Shown here: positions 12,605-23,839 of the stretch, piece by piece | Layout of the letters: each line of letters starts with the position of its first letter | How positions within the stretch are numbered: position 1 is the first letter of the stretch | Assembly: GCA_025765615.1 (NCBI GenBank) | Contig: JAIVFJ010000016.1 | Span: 372,001-436,000 of the forward strand | From: Zopfochytrium polystomum | Lineage: Eukaryota > Chytridiomycota > Chytridiomycetes > Chytridiales > Chytridiaceae | DNA length: 64,000 nt | Direction: 5' to 3' | Notes under the pieces: generated by a model | Database searches by the model: none | Told to the model about the DNA's origin: nothing | What the model saw: the letters and a program-made list of their open reading frames with translations, nothing else | Program-made: the position numbers and the translations under genes

Positions 12605-14544
12605 ATGATTTTTAAAGTGATATCACTGGGGGCGACGGTCGCCGCTGCCACTCTGATCCACGCCCGCTCGTCAAGCGCAGCTTGCGTTCATTCCGCCAAC
12701 GCCCGCAGCTGCTGGGGCAACTACGACATCACCACCGACTACTACGAAACCGCGCCTCACACAGGCGTCACCCGCACTTACTACCTCTCCCTCAACAATG
12801 TCACCATGGCTCCCGACGGCGTCTCGCGCTGGGTCACCGCTTTCAACAGCTCGATTCCCGGACCGACAATCACAGCGGACTGGGGCGACACCGTCGTGGT
12901 GTATGTTACTAATAATCTCGAGAGTAACGGTACGGCCGTCCACTGGTACGTATTATTAAGCCCTGTTGTTTTACTCTTATTTCGTGTCACAAGCTGTTCC
13001 CACAGCCGCGTTCCCTTGTCTAACACAGCAGCGAAACAAACTGCGCAGGCACGGACTGCGTCAAAATTACACTGCGGCAAGCGACGGGGTACCGGGCGTT
13101 ACGCAGTGCGCAATCGCGCCTGGCGATACTTTCAAGTACACATGGCATGCTACGCAATACGGTTCGTGACGTTTTTCTTGATTGGCTGTGACGCAGTTCG
13201 CAAAGCCAGTAACTTAATCTGACATGCTTGCACAATTCCAGGCACGACCTGGTACCACAGCCACTTCTCCCTGCAGTACGGCAACGGCGCAATCGGTCCC
13301 ATTGTCATCAACGGCCCTGCCACTGCCAACTACGACGTGGACCTCGGCCCCCTCACGATCCAAGACTGGGCACACTCCGACGCCTTCTATCTCTTTTCTA
13401 TCAACACCGGCCCGCCACCGGGCGCCGACAACGGCCTGCTGAACGGCACCAACATGTACAACGACGCCGGCTCCTACTACACCGCGACCGTCGACCCCGG
13501 CAAGACCTACCGACTCCGCGTCATCAACAGCGGCGTTTACGCTCACATGAAGTTCTCGATCGACAACCACACCTTCCAGGTCATCGCCGCGGACCTGGTC
13601 CCCATTGTCCCGTACAACGCAACCGTCATCGACGTCGCCCTCGGCCAGCGCTACGACATTGTCTTTACCGCGAACCAGACCGCCGATAACTACTGGATCC
13701 GCGCCATCCCGCAGCTGTCTTGCACAAACAACAAGAACCAGAACGGCATCAAGGGCATCCTCAGGTACGCGACGGCGGCCAACCTGACAGCGGACCCCAC
13801 GACGACGGCGTACGCGTACGCGGACGACTGCGGTGATGAGACCATGTCGCTGACGCCGAAACTCACGAAACCAATATCCGCGTCGTCCGCCGCCTCCAGC
13901 GGCTCTTTGCCCGTCGTGTTCTCCCAGGCGAAATGGCACATCAACGGAGTGACTCAGGTTATCGACTGGGCCAACCCGTCCCTCGGGATGGTCGAGGCCC
14001 AGAATGCGTCGTACCCCAGCGCCTTCAACGTTATCTCGCTCAACGGTACTTCCTCCGACTGGGCGTACTTTGTGATCAGGTTACTGCATGGTCTTTTTCT
14101 TCCCGACCCCCGTCCCTCCGGTGGAGCTTTAACCAACCAGTTTAATACCAAACCCACAAAAATCACAGCTCCAGCATCCCCGTCGACCACCCAATGCACA
14201 TCCACGGCCACGACTTTTGGGTTCTCGCCCGCGGCACCGGCACCTTCTCCGGCGCCTTCACCGACTACCTGACGACAGCCGGCCCGCGCCGCGACGTCGT
14301 CGTACTCCCCGCCGTCGGCTTCCTCGCCGTCGCGTTCCCGCTCGACAACCCGGGCACCTGGCTCATGCACTGCCATATCGCTTTCCATGCCAGCGAGGGC
14401 CTGTCGCTTCAGTTCGTCGAGAGATACTCTGAAATCGGAGGCAATGTCGGCGTGGATAGCGCGTGGAATAAGACGTGCACCAATTGGAAGGCGTACGTGG
14501 CAGGGGAGCCGACTCTTGCGGAGATGGATGATTCGGGCATTTGA
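12605..14544 (+). CDS. Laccase, array copy 3
   Basis: Exons 12605-12945, 13049-13161, 13242-14079, 14169-14544; exon lengths equal those of copies 2 and 4, giving 555 residues. A signal peptide is present. L1 HWHG spans intron 1; L2 [16 protein letters not shown]3 [11 protein letters not shown] and L4 [14 protein letters not shown] are intact, with Leu at the axial position and a DSGI end. Intron 1 (103 nt) resembles the remnant in pseudogene copy 1, so copies 1 and 3 are sister copies. Most divergent intact copy: for example GPRRD replaces VPRRD and AEMDDSGI replaces AVMDDSGI. Paralogue with likely the same secreted phenol-oxidase role; substrate differences cannot be read from sequence. Confidence 0.96.
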
Positions 14545-16068
14545 GGTGAGGGTGTCGGCGCAAGTTGTGAGGGTGGTATGTGCAGCATGTCGCAAGCGCA
14601 CATTTCGAGCCGTTTGCGCCAGTTCCGTTTGGACAACGGCTCGTTCAGCACATCTTTGCTTTCCGTCATCATTCTTCCCTCTGTTACAGCTAAGTATGCT
14701 CTTATCTTTTATCCCTTTTTCATCCCACCTTTCCGCCTTTCCCTTTTTCTCTCCTCACTTCCCCTTTTTTTTACATCTGTCAACCTCCTTTCCCCTTGCA
14801 GCAACACACATTCCAGCTTTTTCGGCCTTACGAAACTTTCCGCTTCCCTGTCCCTCCGCTCTCCTTGCCCTTTCACCTCTTTCGCCCGTTTCTTGCAACT
14901 GCAGTTGTTTGCTTCCCACACTTCCCTGACTCGCCGGAGAAAATCCTATACAGTACGTAACAATCCTCTGGATGAAGAAAACAATAAAACTGGGTTGCCG
15001 GTAGGACTTGCATTCGACTTTGTAGTATGCCGGTATTTGGAATAACGCAACATTTACCATGCCCGCATGGGGCAACGATCAGACGTGAGCCGCCAACCGT
15101 TCGATGTGAGTGCTCGCGTTTGCGGCAGCAGAACGAGAAGCGGTGGTGATTGTTGAAACGCCAATTTGGTCGATTGACCAGTTTCTGTGCCGGACGGAGC
15201 GTGGGTACGGGTGGTTCTTTTCCTTCGCGATTCGGGACTTGCAAGGTCCTGGAAGCTGATCTCCAAAAACGGGCGCCCATTGAGGGTTGCAGGCTCGGTT
15301 GGACTGAACGAGGTCGGACGTGAGGGCGAAGGAGTTTGTCTATCTATTGGACAGCAAAACAGGGCGTGGGAATGAAAAAGCGCCAAGCCAGGAGGTGGGG
15401 ACACGCTGGGGATCGAAGGGAGGGAGAGAGAGAGAGAGAGAGGAATCCTAACCGTAGCTGTAGCACGCGTTGCAGCGAGGGTAATTAATAGCATCATCAT
15501 GCATGGGATGATGGGGTGTGGGTGGTGGGCCAAGCCGAAAGAAAGCGATGCTGTCGATCTTGGCGTGTGGCCGCATATCACATTACTGTACAACGCGCTC
15601 GGCGCGCATTATGCTTGCTTCTTGGTGGGCCCTCGAGGGGGAGACAGAAAAGAGCGCGTGCCCAGCTCCAGCTCCCGATCACCCTCGGACCGCGTCCCCG
15701 GTTTCCTCTTTGTTTTTCCTGTTTTTTCGTTCTTTTTTCTTCAATTTCCTTTCTCTGTTTGTCTGCCTGTCTGCATGACTATCTGTCTGACTGTCTGTCT
15801 TTCTACCCCCTGTTCCGTTAAATTTGCTTGTTTCCATGTGTGTCTGGCCGCGCACCTTCCTTCCAAAAATTTCGCTGTGGCGCGGCCGGCCAAGAAGAGC
15901 GGACGGTGCGATTTCATTGGAGATTCCTTTCCAATTTAGATGTAACGGGCCAGAACAATAAGCATGGGCGGCCGCCAAGATTTTGGACCGAATTGGTGAA
16001 AAAGCGAGAAGACAAAATGGGACACAGCCCCAAAATGCTTTCGTAAGCGCACGTGCACGTGTCTCCCA

Positions 16069-16100
<32 letters not shown>

Positions 16101-16198
16101 CGCACACTCGCACACATACACACACACTCGCTCTCTCTCTCTCTCTCTCTCTTGCCATGTCGTCAAGGCTGCTTTTCTCCGTAACCGTGCTCGCGAAC
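14545..16198. other. Intergenic region between laccase copies 3 and 4
   Basis: No supported gene. Contains pyrimidine-rich 3' flank, a short (GA)n run at about 15420-15441, and copy 4 upstream DNA with CA (16072-16100) and CT (16131-16152) runs. Confidence 0.5.
16072..16152. repeat. (CA)n and (CT)n microsatellites upstream of laccase copy 4
   Basis: CA run 16072-16100, mixed CA, then CT run 16131-16152, in the same order as upstream of copy 2. Confidence 0.9.
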
Positions 16199-16309
16199 GC
16201 CAAGAAGCGCCAAGTTTCTCGCTCAGTGCTGCATCTGTCGCTTTTAGCACAGGGAGCAACAGTGAGCGAAAATATGCTTGTTGCTCTCACACTGCTTGCC
16301 GTATAAAAG
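16199..16309 (+). promoter_or_regulatory. Laccase copy 4 promoter: conserved motif plus TATA box
   Basis: GCCAAGAAGCGCCAAGT at 16199-16215 is identical to the copy 2 motif. TATAAAAG at 16302-16309 is 77 bp before the ATG. Confidence 0.65.
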
Positions 16310-16385
16310 AGAGGTCGATATTTTATTGCGAAAACACACCGCATCGAAGGTGAAAAAAGACCATAAACCCCCGAAATCAAAATCC

Positions 16386-18283
16386 ATGATCTTCACAGCG
16401 CTTGCCCTGGCGGCTACTGTCGCCACCGCTTCTCTGCTCCAGGCTGGCTCGACGAGCGCCGCCTGCGTCAACTCGGCCACGGCCCGCAGCTGCTGGGGAG
16501 ACTACGACATCACCACCGACTACTACGACACCGTCCCCGACACTGGCGTCACGCGCACATACTACCTCGCCCTCAATAATGTCACCATGGCTCCCGACGG
16601 CGTCTCGCGCTGGGTCACCGCTTTCAACAACTCGATTCCGGGCCCGACGATCACGGCTGACTGGGGCGACACCGTCGTGGTTTATGTAACAAACAACCTT
16701 GCAAACAATGGAACGGCCTTGCATTGGTGAGAGCGATTTTTCGATCCTCAACTTCTCGCATGTCTGACAGAGCCGGGAAATCACCACCAGGCACGGTTTG
16801 CGTCAAAACTACACGGCGGCAAGTGACGGCGTGCCGGGCGTGACGCAGTGCGCGATCGCACCGGGCGACACTTTCAAGTACACCTGGCGTGCAACGCAAT
16901 ACGGTTGGTGATTTCATTTTCAACGCCTCCCAGTGCGACGCAAAAATTCGTTCTGCAAATGTACTCTGATCTGACCCACATCCACAACATAAAGGCACAA
17001 CTTGGTACCACAGTCACTTCTCCCTGCAGTACGGCAACGGCGCTTTTGGTGCCATCGTCATCAACGGCCCCGCCACCACCAACTACGACGTGGACCTCGG
17101 CCCCCTGCTGATCCATGACTGGGCACACGAGGACTCTTTCTACCTCTTCTCCATCAACACCGGCGCACCGCCCGGCGCGGAGAACGGCCTGATCAATGGC
17201 ACGAATAAGTACAACAGTGCCGGCTCGTACTTCTCCACGACTGTCACCTCAGGGAACACCTACCGCCTCCGGGTCGTCAACTCGGGCGTCTACGCGCACA
17301 TGAAGTTCATGATCGACAACCACAGCTTCCAGGTCATCGCCGCTGACCTGGTACCCATCGTCCCCTACAACACCACCGTCCTCGACGTCGCTCTCGGCCA
17401 GCGCTACGACATTGTCTTTACCGCGAATCAGACCGCTTCGAATTACTGGATCCGCGCCATCCCGCAGCTGTCTTGCACAAACAACAAGAACCAGAACGGT
17501 ATCAAGGGTATTCTCAGGTACTCCACCGCCTCGAACCTCACGGCGGACCCGACCACGACGGCGTACACGTACACGGACAACTGCGGCGACCAGACCATGT
17601 CGCTGACGCCAAAGCTCACGAAAACGATCTCCGCATCGTCGGCCACCGCCAGCGGCTCGGTTCCTGTCACCTTTTCGCAGCAAAAGTGGTACATCAATGG
17701 AAAGACTCAGGTCATCGACTGGGCCAACCCGTCCCTCGGCATGGTCGAGGCTCAGAACACGTCGTACCCAAGCGCTTTCAACGTCATCTCGCTCAGCGGC
17801 ACTTCCTCCGACTGGGCTTACTTCGTAATAACGTGAGTCCGGACACCTTTCTTCCCTTTTCTTCCCCCCACATCAACAAAGTGAGTAACCTCCCAAAAAA
17901 ACAACAGGGCCTCAAACGCGGTCGACCACCCGATGCACATCCACGGCCACGACTGGTGGGTCCTCGCCCGCGGCACCGGCACCTTCACCGGCAAATTCAC
18001 CGACTACCTCACCACCGCGGTCCCGCGCCGCGACGTGGTTGTCCTCCCCGCCTCCGGGTACCTCGCCGTGGCCTTCCCGCTCGACAACCCGGGCACCTGG
18101 CTCATGCACTGCCACATCGCCTTCCACGCCAGCGAGGGCCTGTCGCTGCAGTTTGTCGAAAGGTATTCGGATATTAGGGGCAATGTTGGCGTCGACAGCG
18201 CGTGGAACCAGACGTGCACGAATTGGAAGTCGTATGTGACGGCCAAGTCGTCGGCTGCGGTCATGGACGATTCGGGTATTTGA
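16386..18283 (+). CDS. Laccase, array copy 4
   Basis: Exons 16386-16726, 16791-16903, 16995-17832, 17908-18283, again 341/113/838/376 nt and 555 residues. The signal peptide ([20 protein letters not shown]) is followed by a conserved [16 protein letters not shown] start shared with copy 2. All four copper signatures and the DSGI tail are intact. Intron 2 is nearly identical to that of copy 2, including its oligo-A position, while intron 1 (64 nt) is unrelated in length; this mosaic suggests gene conversion or a recent non-adjacent duplication. Secreted multicopper oxidase. Confidence 0.96.
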
Positions 18284-19166
18284 GACGGAAAGTTGTTCCG
18301 TGCTCGATCGACTTTACCTTTTTGTTGCGGTTTCGTGCCCTTTTCCTCCAGATTTTTCTATTTTTTCCCTCCCGACTTTCCCGTATTTTTTTTTTGTTCA
18401 TAAGCTTGCGACTCGCTTCCGCTTTCCCCTCCATCGATTCCCCTTATTTTCTACGCTCGGCTTCCCTATCAAATCTGCCGCTTTAAGCTTTCATTTTTTT
18501 TTCTTCCCTGTCGGTGTTCGTTTCTTTGCGTGCTTTTCTTCTTGGCTGCAAACCCTGCATCTTTTCTCTTCCCGCCGTCCCTGACTCTTCGAAGAAGAGC
18601 CATTAGAGTATGTAAAACAGCGGCGGAGGATGCGAAAAATAACAAGCGATTTGAAAAGTACTGCCTGTTGCAGTCAAACAAACTATGCTTCGAACACCTC
18701 CAACTAGAAGAGGAACATGTCCCTAACCCACGCCTTGTACAATCCAACCAACCCAGCAACCCTCACCCGCAACACCCGCAGTCGCTGCTCCCGGCCCTCC
18801 TCTCCCCTCCTCGCATCGCGGCCGCATTCATCCCCGTCCCGACCAAAGCTTTCCCCCTCGTTGCCGTCGTCGTCGGCGGAATCCACCACTTCCCGCCACG
18901 CCTGCAGCAGCTCGCCGCGGAGCCACCGTGTCTCGCGCACCGCGCGCGCCGTCGCGGCGGTTGTTGCGGCCGTCGCGCGCGCCGCGCACCCTGCGAGTGC
19001 AGCCAGCAGAAACTTGGACGGCGCCGGGGCGCCGCGTTGCTCAGCGGTGGTTGTTAGCGCCGCCGTCGCGGCGCGGAGGACCACTTTGGTGCGGCGCAGA
19101 GAGAGGCTGCGTGTGGAGCTCTTCGCGTCCTGGTCGCCGTTTTGAGAGGCGGTGATCCCCGCGGAA
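18284..19166. other. 3' flank of laccase copy 4
   Basis: T-rich pyrimidine tract then a GC-rich Ala/Arg-coding-looking stretch (18720-19160). An open frame on the minus strand there is not joined to the neighbouring gene by a usable splice, so I leave it uncalled. Confidence 0.4.
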
Positions 19167-20122
19167 TCAAGCATCGACCGTGGGAGGTACGAGCGTGCCA
19201 AGCGCGCGATACTCTGCCGTAGTCAATAGGGCCCACTGTGAGTGATACAAACCAATGTATCGTCGAAAGGAAATTGACCAAAAAAAAAAAAAAAAAAAAA
19301 ACGGCCCCTGGGGATTACCTGATCTCGTTCGCTTTCGCCGCTGTACAAGCTCTGAAGGACCGTTAACCGTAAAAGATCCATCTCCTCAACCTTGTTGTCG
19401 CGCTCTCCTAAGAAATCACGATTCGCAAGCCGTAATCGGGGAATGGCCGTGCGGTCGCGGATCATGATGAGCTGCTCCCGGATGCTCCACTCCCACGCCT
19501 CAAGCTGCTCAAAGGAAAGATGCACGACAAGCTGCTCCCACGTCTTGGGTCCATGGAGCCTCTTCGGGCCTGTGTCGTTGGGCTGTAAAGGTGCGGGATC
19601 GTTCTCCACTGCCGTCCTCGATGTCTGCGTCCCCCGGTTGCGGAGCTGGGCTCTACTTGCGGCAGGCGCCCGCGCTCTTCTCCGATGCCGGAACGGAACA
19701 GGTTCGCTTGCTGGCGCAACGCCTCCACTTTTGTCCTTCCCATCACTATTCACCGCATCGCCTTCGGCCGGATCCGCCTGCCTCGCGGCAGAACGAGACC
19801 TCCCTCCTCGCTTCCCGCGTCGCGTTTTCCGCCACCCTTCCGCGGGCGGCGCTTCGCCGTCTCCCTCATCGTCCGTTCGTTGCCTCTTCGCAGATGCCGC
19901 GGCCGCTGCGCCGTTCGCTTCGGCGGTGACGCTAGCTTCATCCGCACCGTCGACGGCAGCTGTCTCTCGCTTCCGCTTCCCGCCAATCACGGAACTACCG
20001 CCAGCGGTGGGATCGCCGTTCGCGTGGGGATCGGTCCCGCAGGTGGTGGCTGCCTGCGGGTCTGGCACAGCGACTGCGCTCTCTCCACCTTCGCCGTCAC
20101 TCGCTTCAGCTCCTGAATCCAT
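19167..20122 (-). CDS. Hypothetical basic, Ala/Ser-rich, probably nuclear protein
   Basis: Exon 1 20122-19319 and exon 2 19235-19167 (phase 0, GTAATC donor, CACAG acceptor) encode 290 residues from the first in-frame ATG. The open frame extends upstream to about 20450 without an ATG, so a further 5' exon is possible. Features: KRKRE and RKTRRGKRGGR clusters that look like nuclear localisation signals, an Ala/Asp-rich middle, and a folded-looking C-terminus (WEQLVVHLSFEQLEAWEWSI, then VEEMDLLRLTVLQSLYSGE). The intron holds a poly-A/T run of about 21 nt. No known domain recognised. Confidence 0.55.
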
Positions 20123-20457
20123 GTTTACGTCCCCGGCGGTTGCAGTCGGCACGGCGGTGGCACCCTGGGTCAACTCCGCCGGCTCTACCCCTGCGGGTGC
20201 CTTTCCTTTCCACCGCGCACCACAGATTCGATCAGTGTCAACCGCGTCTTTTCGGGTGTCAACGCCGGGCGGCACTGGGTTAATTCGCAGTCGACGGGCG
20301 CGCCGTATGTGGGCGTTCTCCGCACTTCTCGAGCCGTTATCGCCCGGTCTGGTCGAGTTGGCGCCACTGCCTAGAATGGTCACAGTCTTCTTTCGTGGAG
20401 GTGATGGCACCGCTTTTTTTCGGGCGTGAAGTAGCCGCGATTCTACTCGATTCCGAA

Positions 20458-21506
20458 TTAAAGGAAGTCAAGGAGTGGACGGATGGGCTTACTCTTCTCT
20501 TTCATCAGTTTTCCCAACTTGACGTACTGCTGCATTTTCCAGCGGACGTAGTCGTTGCACAAATGCTCCATTTGGCGCTCCAGCTGCAAGGTTGGGGGAG
20601 GACAATAGGAGGTGATCAGTCGTACAACTTTGGCATTGGAAAAACAACGAAGTAACACCTGCAGCCCCTACCAAGTCCTTCGCGCTCCATGGCCAAATCC
20701 CGACCTCCTCAAGCCCTGCTGCTCGTCTCCACTCCGCATCCATTACGTTCAAAAACCCGCACCCCGCGCACGTCAAGCTCCGTGCAAGCCCGAAGACGAG
20801 CGCGAAGAGGCCGGCCTGGATCGCGAGCGGTTTGAAGGGGCATCCGCGCATCCATCCCGTGTCCTGCATGGAGGTGTGCGGTAGAACGAGGGGTGGCGTG
20901 TGGAGGTTCGCGCAGGTTCTATTCGCAGCGGGATCGCGGGCGTCCGTGGTGATAGCGAGTAACGCTTCGCAGGCTTCGCAGGGCAAGAGTAACGATCGGC
21001 AGTGCTGGCTTAGTGAGTGAGGGGGGAGGGAAACGAGTCATTTGGTGGTCTCCCTGAAGCGAAATGTCATGGGGGGCCGCCCTTCGTACCTACCAGAGCA
21101 CGGCGAACCCAGCGATCCCACCCTGGTCGGCGAAGAATAGCGGAACCTCGTCCATCCAGAGGCTCGGCCGATGCGTCGTCGCGGGAAGCGCTTGTGGATG
21201 GGCCGTCGCGCCGTCAGCAGCCGGATCGATCGCTGCAGCATCCGCGGCACTGCGTGGGACGCCTGTTTCTGTTGCTACTGCGGCTGAGCGCGGGCGGTGG
21301 TCCGCGGCTAGCGTCGCCTGACCCAGGGCTGCCGCATTTGCGGCGGGATCGGCAACGGCCTTCGCGGCGCGGCGTGACGGATGCTTCCGGGCAGTGCGCC
21401 GGTTGATCCGCGTTGCAGCTGTCTGTGCTTCGCCTTGCTCGGCGGCGGCGGCGGCGGCGTTGACATCGGCCTCAACAACCCCGGCGGTGGCGGTGTCGCT
21501 TAGCAT
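20458..21506 (-). CDS. CxxC-rich single-pass membrane protein, unknown function
   Basis: Exons 21506-21094, 21008-20672 and 20583-20458 (876 nt, 291 residues); all phases agree. The N-terminal 110 residues are Ala-rich and probably disordered. Then come paired CxxC motifs CQHC (138-141) and CEAC (148-151), a hydrophobic segment FKPLAIQAGLFALVFGLARS (196-215), a further CAGC (218-221), WPWSAKDL, and a polar helix LERQMEHLCNDYVRWKMQQY ending KEKSKPIRPLLDFL. CxxC pairs next to a membrane segment could bind zinc or be redox-active. No family assigned. The stop lies only 336 bp before the next minus-strand ATG at 20122. Confidence 0.7.
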
Positions 21507-21976
21507 TTCGGACGGTCCAGATCTTTCGGACAGTTTTCTCAGTTATCTTGCGAGGAATCCAAGCGGCAATCCGCGCACAGCTAAAGCAAAGGCACATCAT
21601 ACCAAATCATTCTTTTAAACCCGACAATGTTGATTCTGTGTGGCGGGGCAGCTTTAGACATCAGGCGGATGGATGGCGGTCACGCTGCTGGTGTGAGGCC
21701 GTCTTTCAGCAATCCGATGTCCACAGCTGTCCTGCCGTGCCCATTCCACATTGCAAGTTTTCCAAGATTGGTTCATATTGGTATTTCAATGATTTAGCTG
21801 TGCGTGAATTGATGCTTTGATGGCTGAGAAAACAGGGTACCAAATTGCTCCCTAAATGCACTTATTTCATTATAAACCCAATTTCCCCCATCTCCCTTAC
21901 GATGAAAGCGCCGCAAGGCTTCGAGCGGACTTCAAGACCAAGGTCAGCGAGACAACTCTCGGGAATAACGACTGGC
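21507..21976. other. Intergenic, no supported gene
   Basis: Upstream region of the CxxC-rich gene and 3' flank of the next. Nothing else recognised. Confidence 0.4.
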
Positions 21977-22741
21977 TCACTGAAGCATGTTGCACTCATT
22001 TCCACCAAGCAGGCCCTTGACAGAAGCTACACACGCAAAGATACTTACGCAGGACGCCCACCCTAGACTGCAGGTAATAAGACACCAGACTCTAGAGTCC
22101 CCGACCGCGTCGCCCCCTGATGCCCATTTCATTTCGTTGACTGATGTGCCACTTTCCTCCAGTGCTTCACTATAATCTGGCGTCATCATGCTCCCTATAT
22201 CCTGCACTCGACCGAACCGTCCACGTTCCCGCTGTGCATTCAGCCATGCATGGTAGCAGCAATATCCAAAGTCCACGAGGAGCTCGCCAGCCGTCACAAC
22301 ACCCCATCGCATCGCAGCACGAGCCGCACTCAGTGGTTTGAGGCGGGAGCTGCACGCCTCGGAAAGCCGCTGCACGGGTGTGTCGGAAACAAAGAAGAAT
22401 ACGGCGGAAACAACCGCGACCAAAGGCGCAAGGAAGCTTACAAAAGACACCGATCCACGTCCAATTATGCCCAGTTTCTCCGGAAGCCGTCGTGATCGGA
22501 ACTCTCGCCGGTCAAGAAACGTTAAGATGGACAGGATTTGCAAAAACACGGTGACGACGCTGCGTCCCAGCTCGTACAACGACGCGGAATCTGGCGGCCG
22601 CGATGACCCACCGTCTCGCAAAGAAGACTCGAGAAACGCAATCCCCGCCAGCGTTGTGGCGAAGATCGCGACGCTGGAGATAACGACCGTCGGTAACCGT
22701 ACGAAGCATATCAGAGCATCCACAGGACGACTTGGAAGCAT
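21977..22741 (-). CDS. Multi-pass membrane protein, family M (short member)
   Basis: Single open frame of 254 residues from an ATG. Four hydrophobic segments: VVISSVAIFATTLAGIAFL (about 19-37), VVTVFLQILSILTFL (62-76), VSFVSFLAPLVAVVSAVFFF (98-117) and a C-terminal WCLITCSLGWASCVSIFACV. Conserved polar landmarks SSRPPDS, SRRLPEKLG, SDTPVQRL, RGRFGRVQD and the end KGLLGGNECN are shared with the larger gene at 35749-37318: the first part of this protein matches the N-terminus of that gene and the rest matches its C-terminus. It therefore looks like the same architecture with about 220 central residues missing. A GTAAGT near 22055 could mark a tiny 3' intron. Function unknown. Confidence 0.65.
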   Translation of the reverse strand: MLPSRPVDALICFVRLPTVVISSVAIFATTLAGIAFLESSLRDGGSSRPPDSASLYELGRSVVTVFLQILSILTFLDRREFRSRRLPEKLGIIGRGSVSFVSFLAPLVAVVSAVFFFVSDTPVQRLSEACSSRLKPLSAARAAMRWGVVTAGELLVDFGYCCYHAWLNAQRERGRFGRVQDIGSMMTPDYSEALEESGTSVNEMKWASGGDAVGDSRVWCLITCSLGWASCVSIFACVASVKGLLGGNECNMLQ

Positions 22742-23139
22742 GGTCGATTTGCGGAGAGGGCTCCTCCCAGCGGCAGAAGGTAAGGTTTGTCAGGCGTATC
22801 AAATGGGCCGTGCAAGGTGTTGACAAAAACGGGATATATTGTTAGGAGTGGTGTTACGCGGATTTGAAGTCTTCAAGCAAAGCGGTGTGCGCGGGCACGC
22901 CCTTGCCAGGTTGACGCTATTCCCGACAGCGCACGAACATTATCTCAAACAACACTAGGTGAATCAAAGCTCCGAAGCAAGCTGCATTACCGCTTCGAGG
23001 CTGATCACTATAACTAAGATCAGACACTCCGTTTACTGCCATCCAGTATCCTTTCTCGGTGTGAGTGCTGCCCTACGCCCGCTTCCTCCGCCACGACGGC
23101 TCCCTGTTTTCTCACGGCCACCCAGCGGCGCCGGGGTTG
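22742..23139. other. Intergenic, no supported gene
   Basis: Upstream region of family M short member. Nothing recognised. Confidence 0.4.
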
Positions 23140-23560
23140 TCTGGGCCCGAGATGGCGCATGCAACGGGCATGTGTTGACCTTCTCCGATGAGAGCAGACG
23201 CGCGGCGGGGTTCCACACGCATGGCGACGAGGTCGCGGTGCTGTTTTCGGACGGCTCTGTCGCGCTGTGGAACCTGGCGACCCACGAAACTCGTGACGTC
23301 GTCGCCGCAAGGACGATCCCGAGGCTCCTCAGCGCCATCCGCTTCGACGGCCGCCGGTCGCGGTGAAGATGGTCGGCGAGGCAATCTCGGTGTGGGACGC
23401 GGTGTTCGCATCTCGAATGGTCAGTCCCCGTCTTGACTTGGGATTGCTCTTTCCTTCCGATTTGCATTCATCCCACAGGACAAAGATATTTTGGGCTGGG
23501 ACTTTGGCGACGGCAATCTGTGCGCCAGCATTTTTTGAGATCGCTTCAGAAATTGCCCAG
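23140..23560 (+). pseudogene. Beta-propeller (WD-like) gene fragment
   Basis: A frame encoding HGDEVAVLFSDGSVALWNL has the strand-loop pattern of a WD/propeller blade. A second frame gives VKMVGEAISVWDAVFASRM, then a GTCAGT...CCACAG intron (about 23420-23479), then DKDILGWDFGDGN, another blade-like WD. The frames do not join without an indel near 23360, and no start or full propeller is present. Probably a remnant of an F-box or NACHT-type WD protein gene. Confidence 0.4.
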
Positions 23561-23839
23561 CCAGCTGATGGCTTTGCGCCAAAAGATCTACTGACTTCCA
23601 CCTTTTGCAATGAAATTGATGATCGGACCTGAAGAGAAGGCTAGTCCTCGAATTATAAGAAAAGTGCTAGATTTTACCTCGCTGCCGCGACAGCAATTCT
23701 TGTCGTGCATTGCCCTTCAACAATTGCGTTTATTCAAGAGGCATTGCAGAAACGTGAGTTTTGGGATATGAAGGAATGAAGCACTAAGAGGTGACAGTTG
23801 GAAAAGTACACGAAGTCAAGGTCCAAACTGAGGAGCCCA

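Noticed and set aside
18704..19201. 165-codon minus-strand Ala/Arg-rich frame
   Set aside because: The neighbouring gene splices to a different frame that stops at 19167, so this frame is not needed and has no motif.
19223..20410. Start of the basic protein at 20410
   Set aside because: That position is GTG, not ATG; I used the first ATG (20122) and noted a possible 5' exon.
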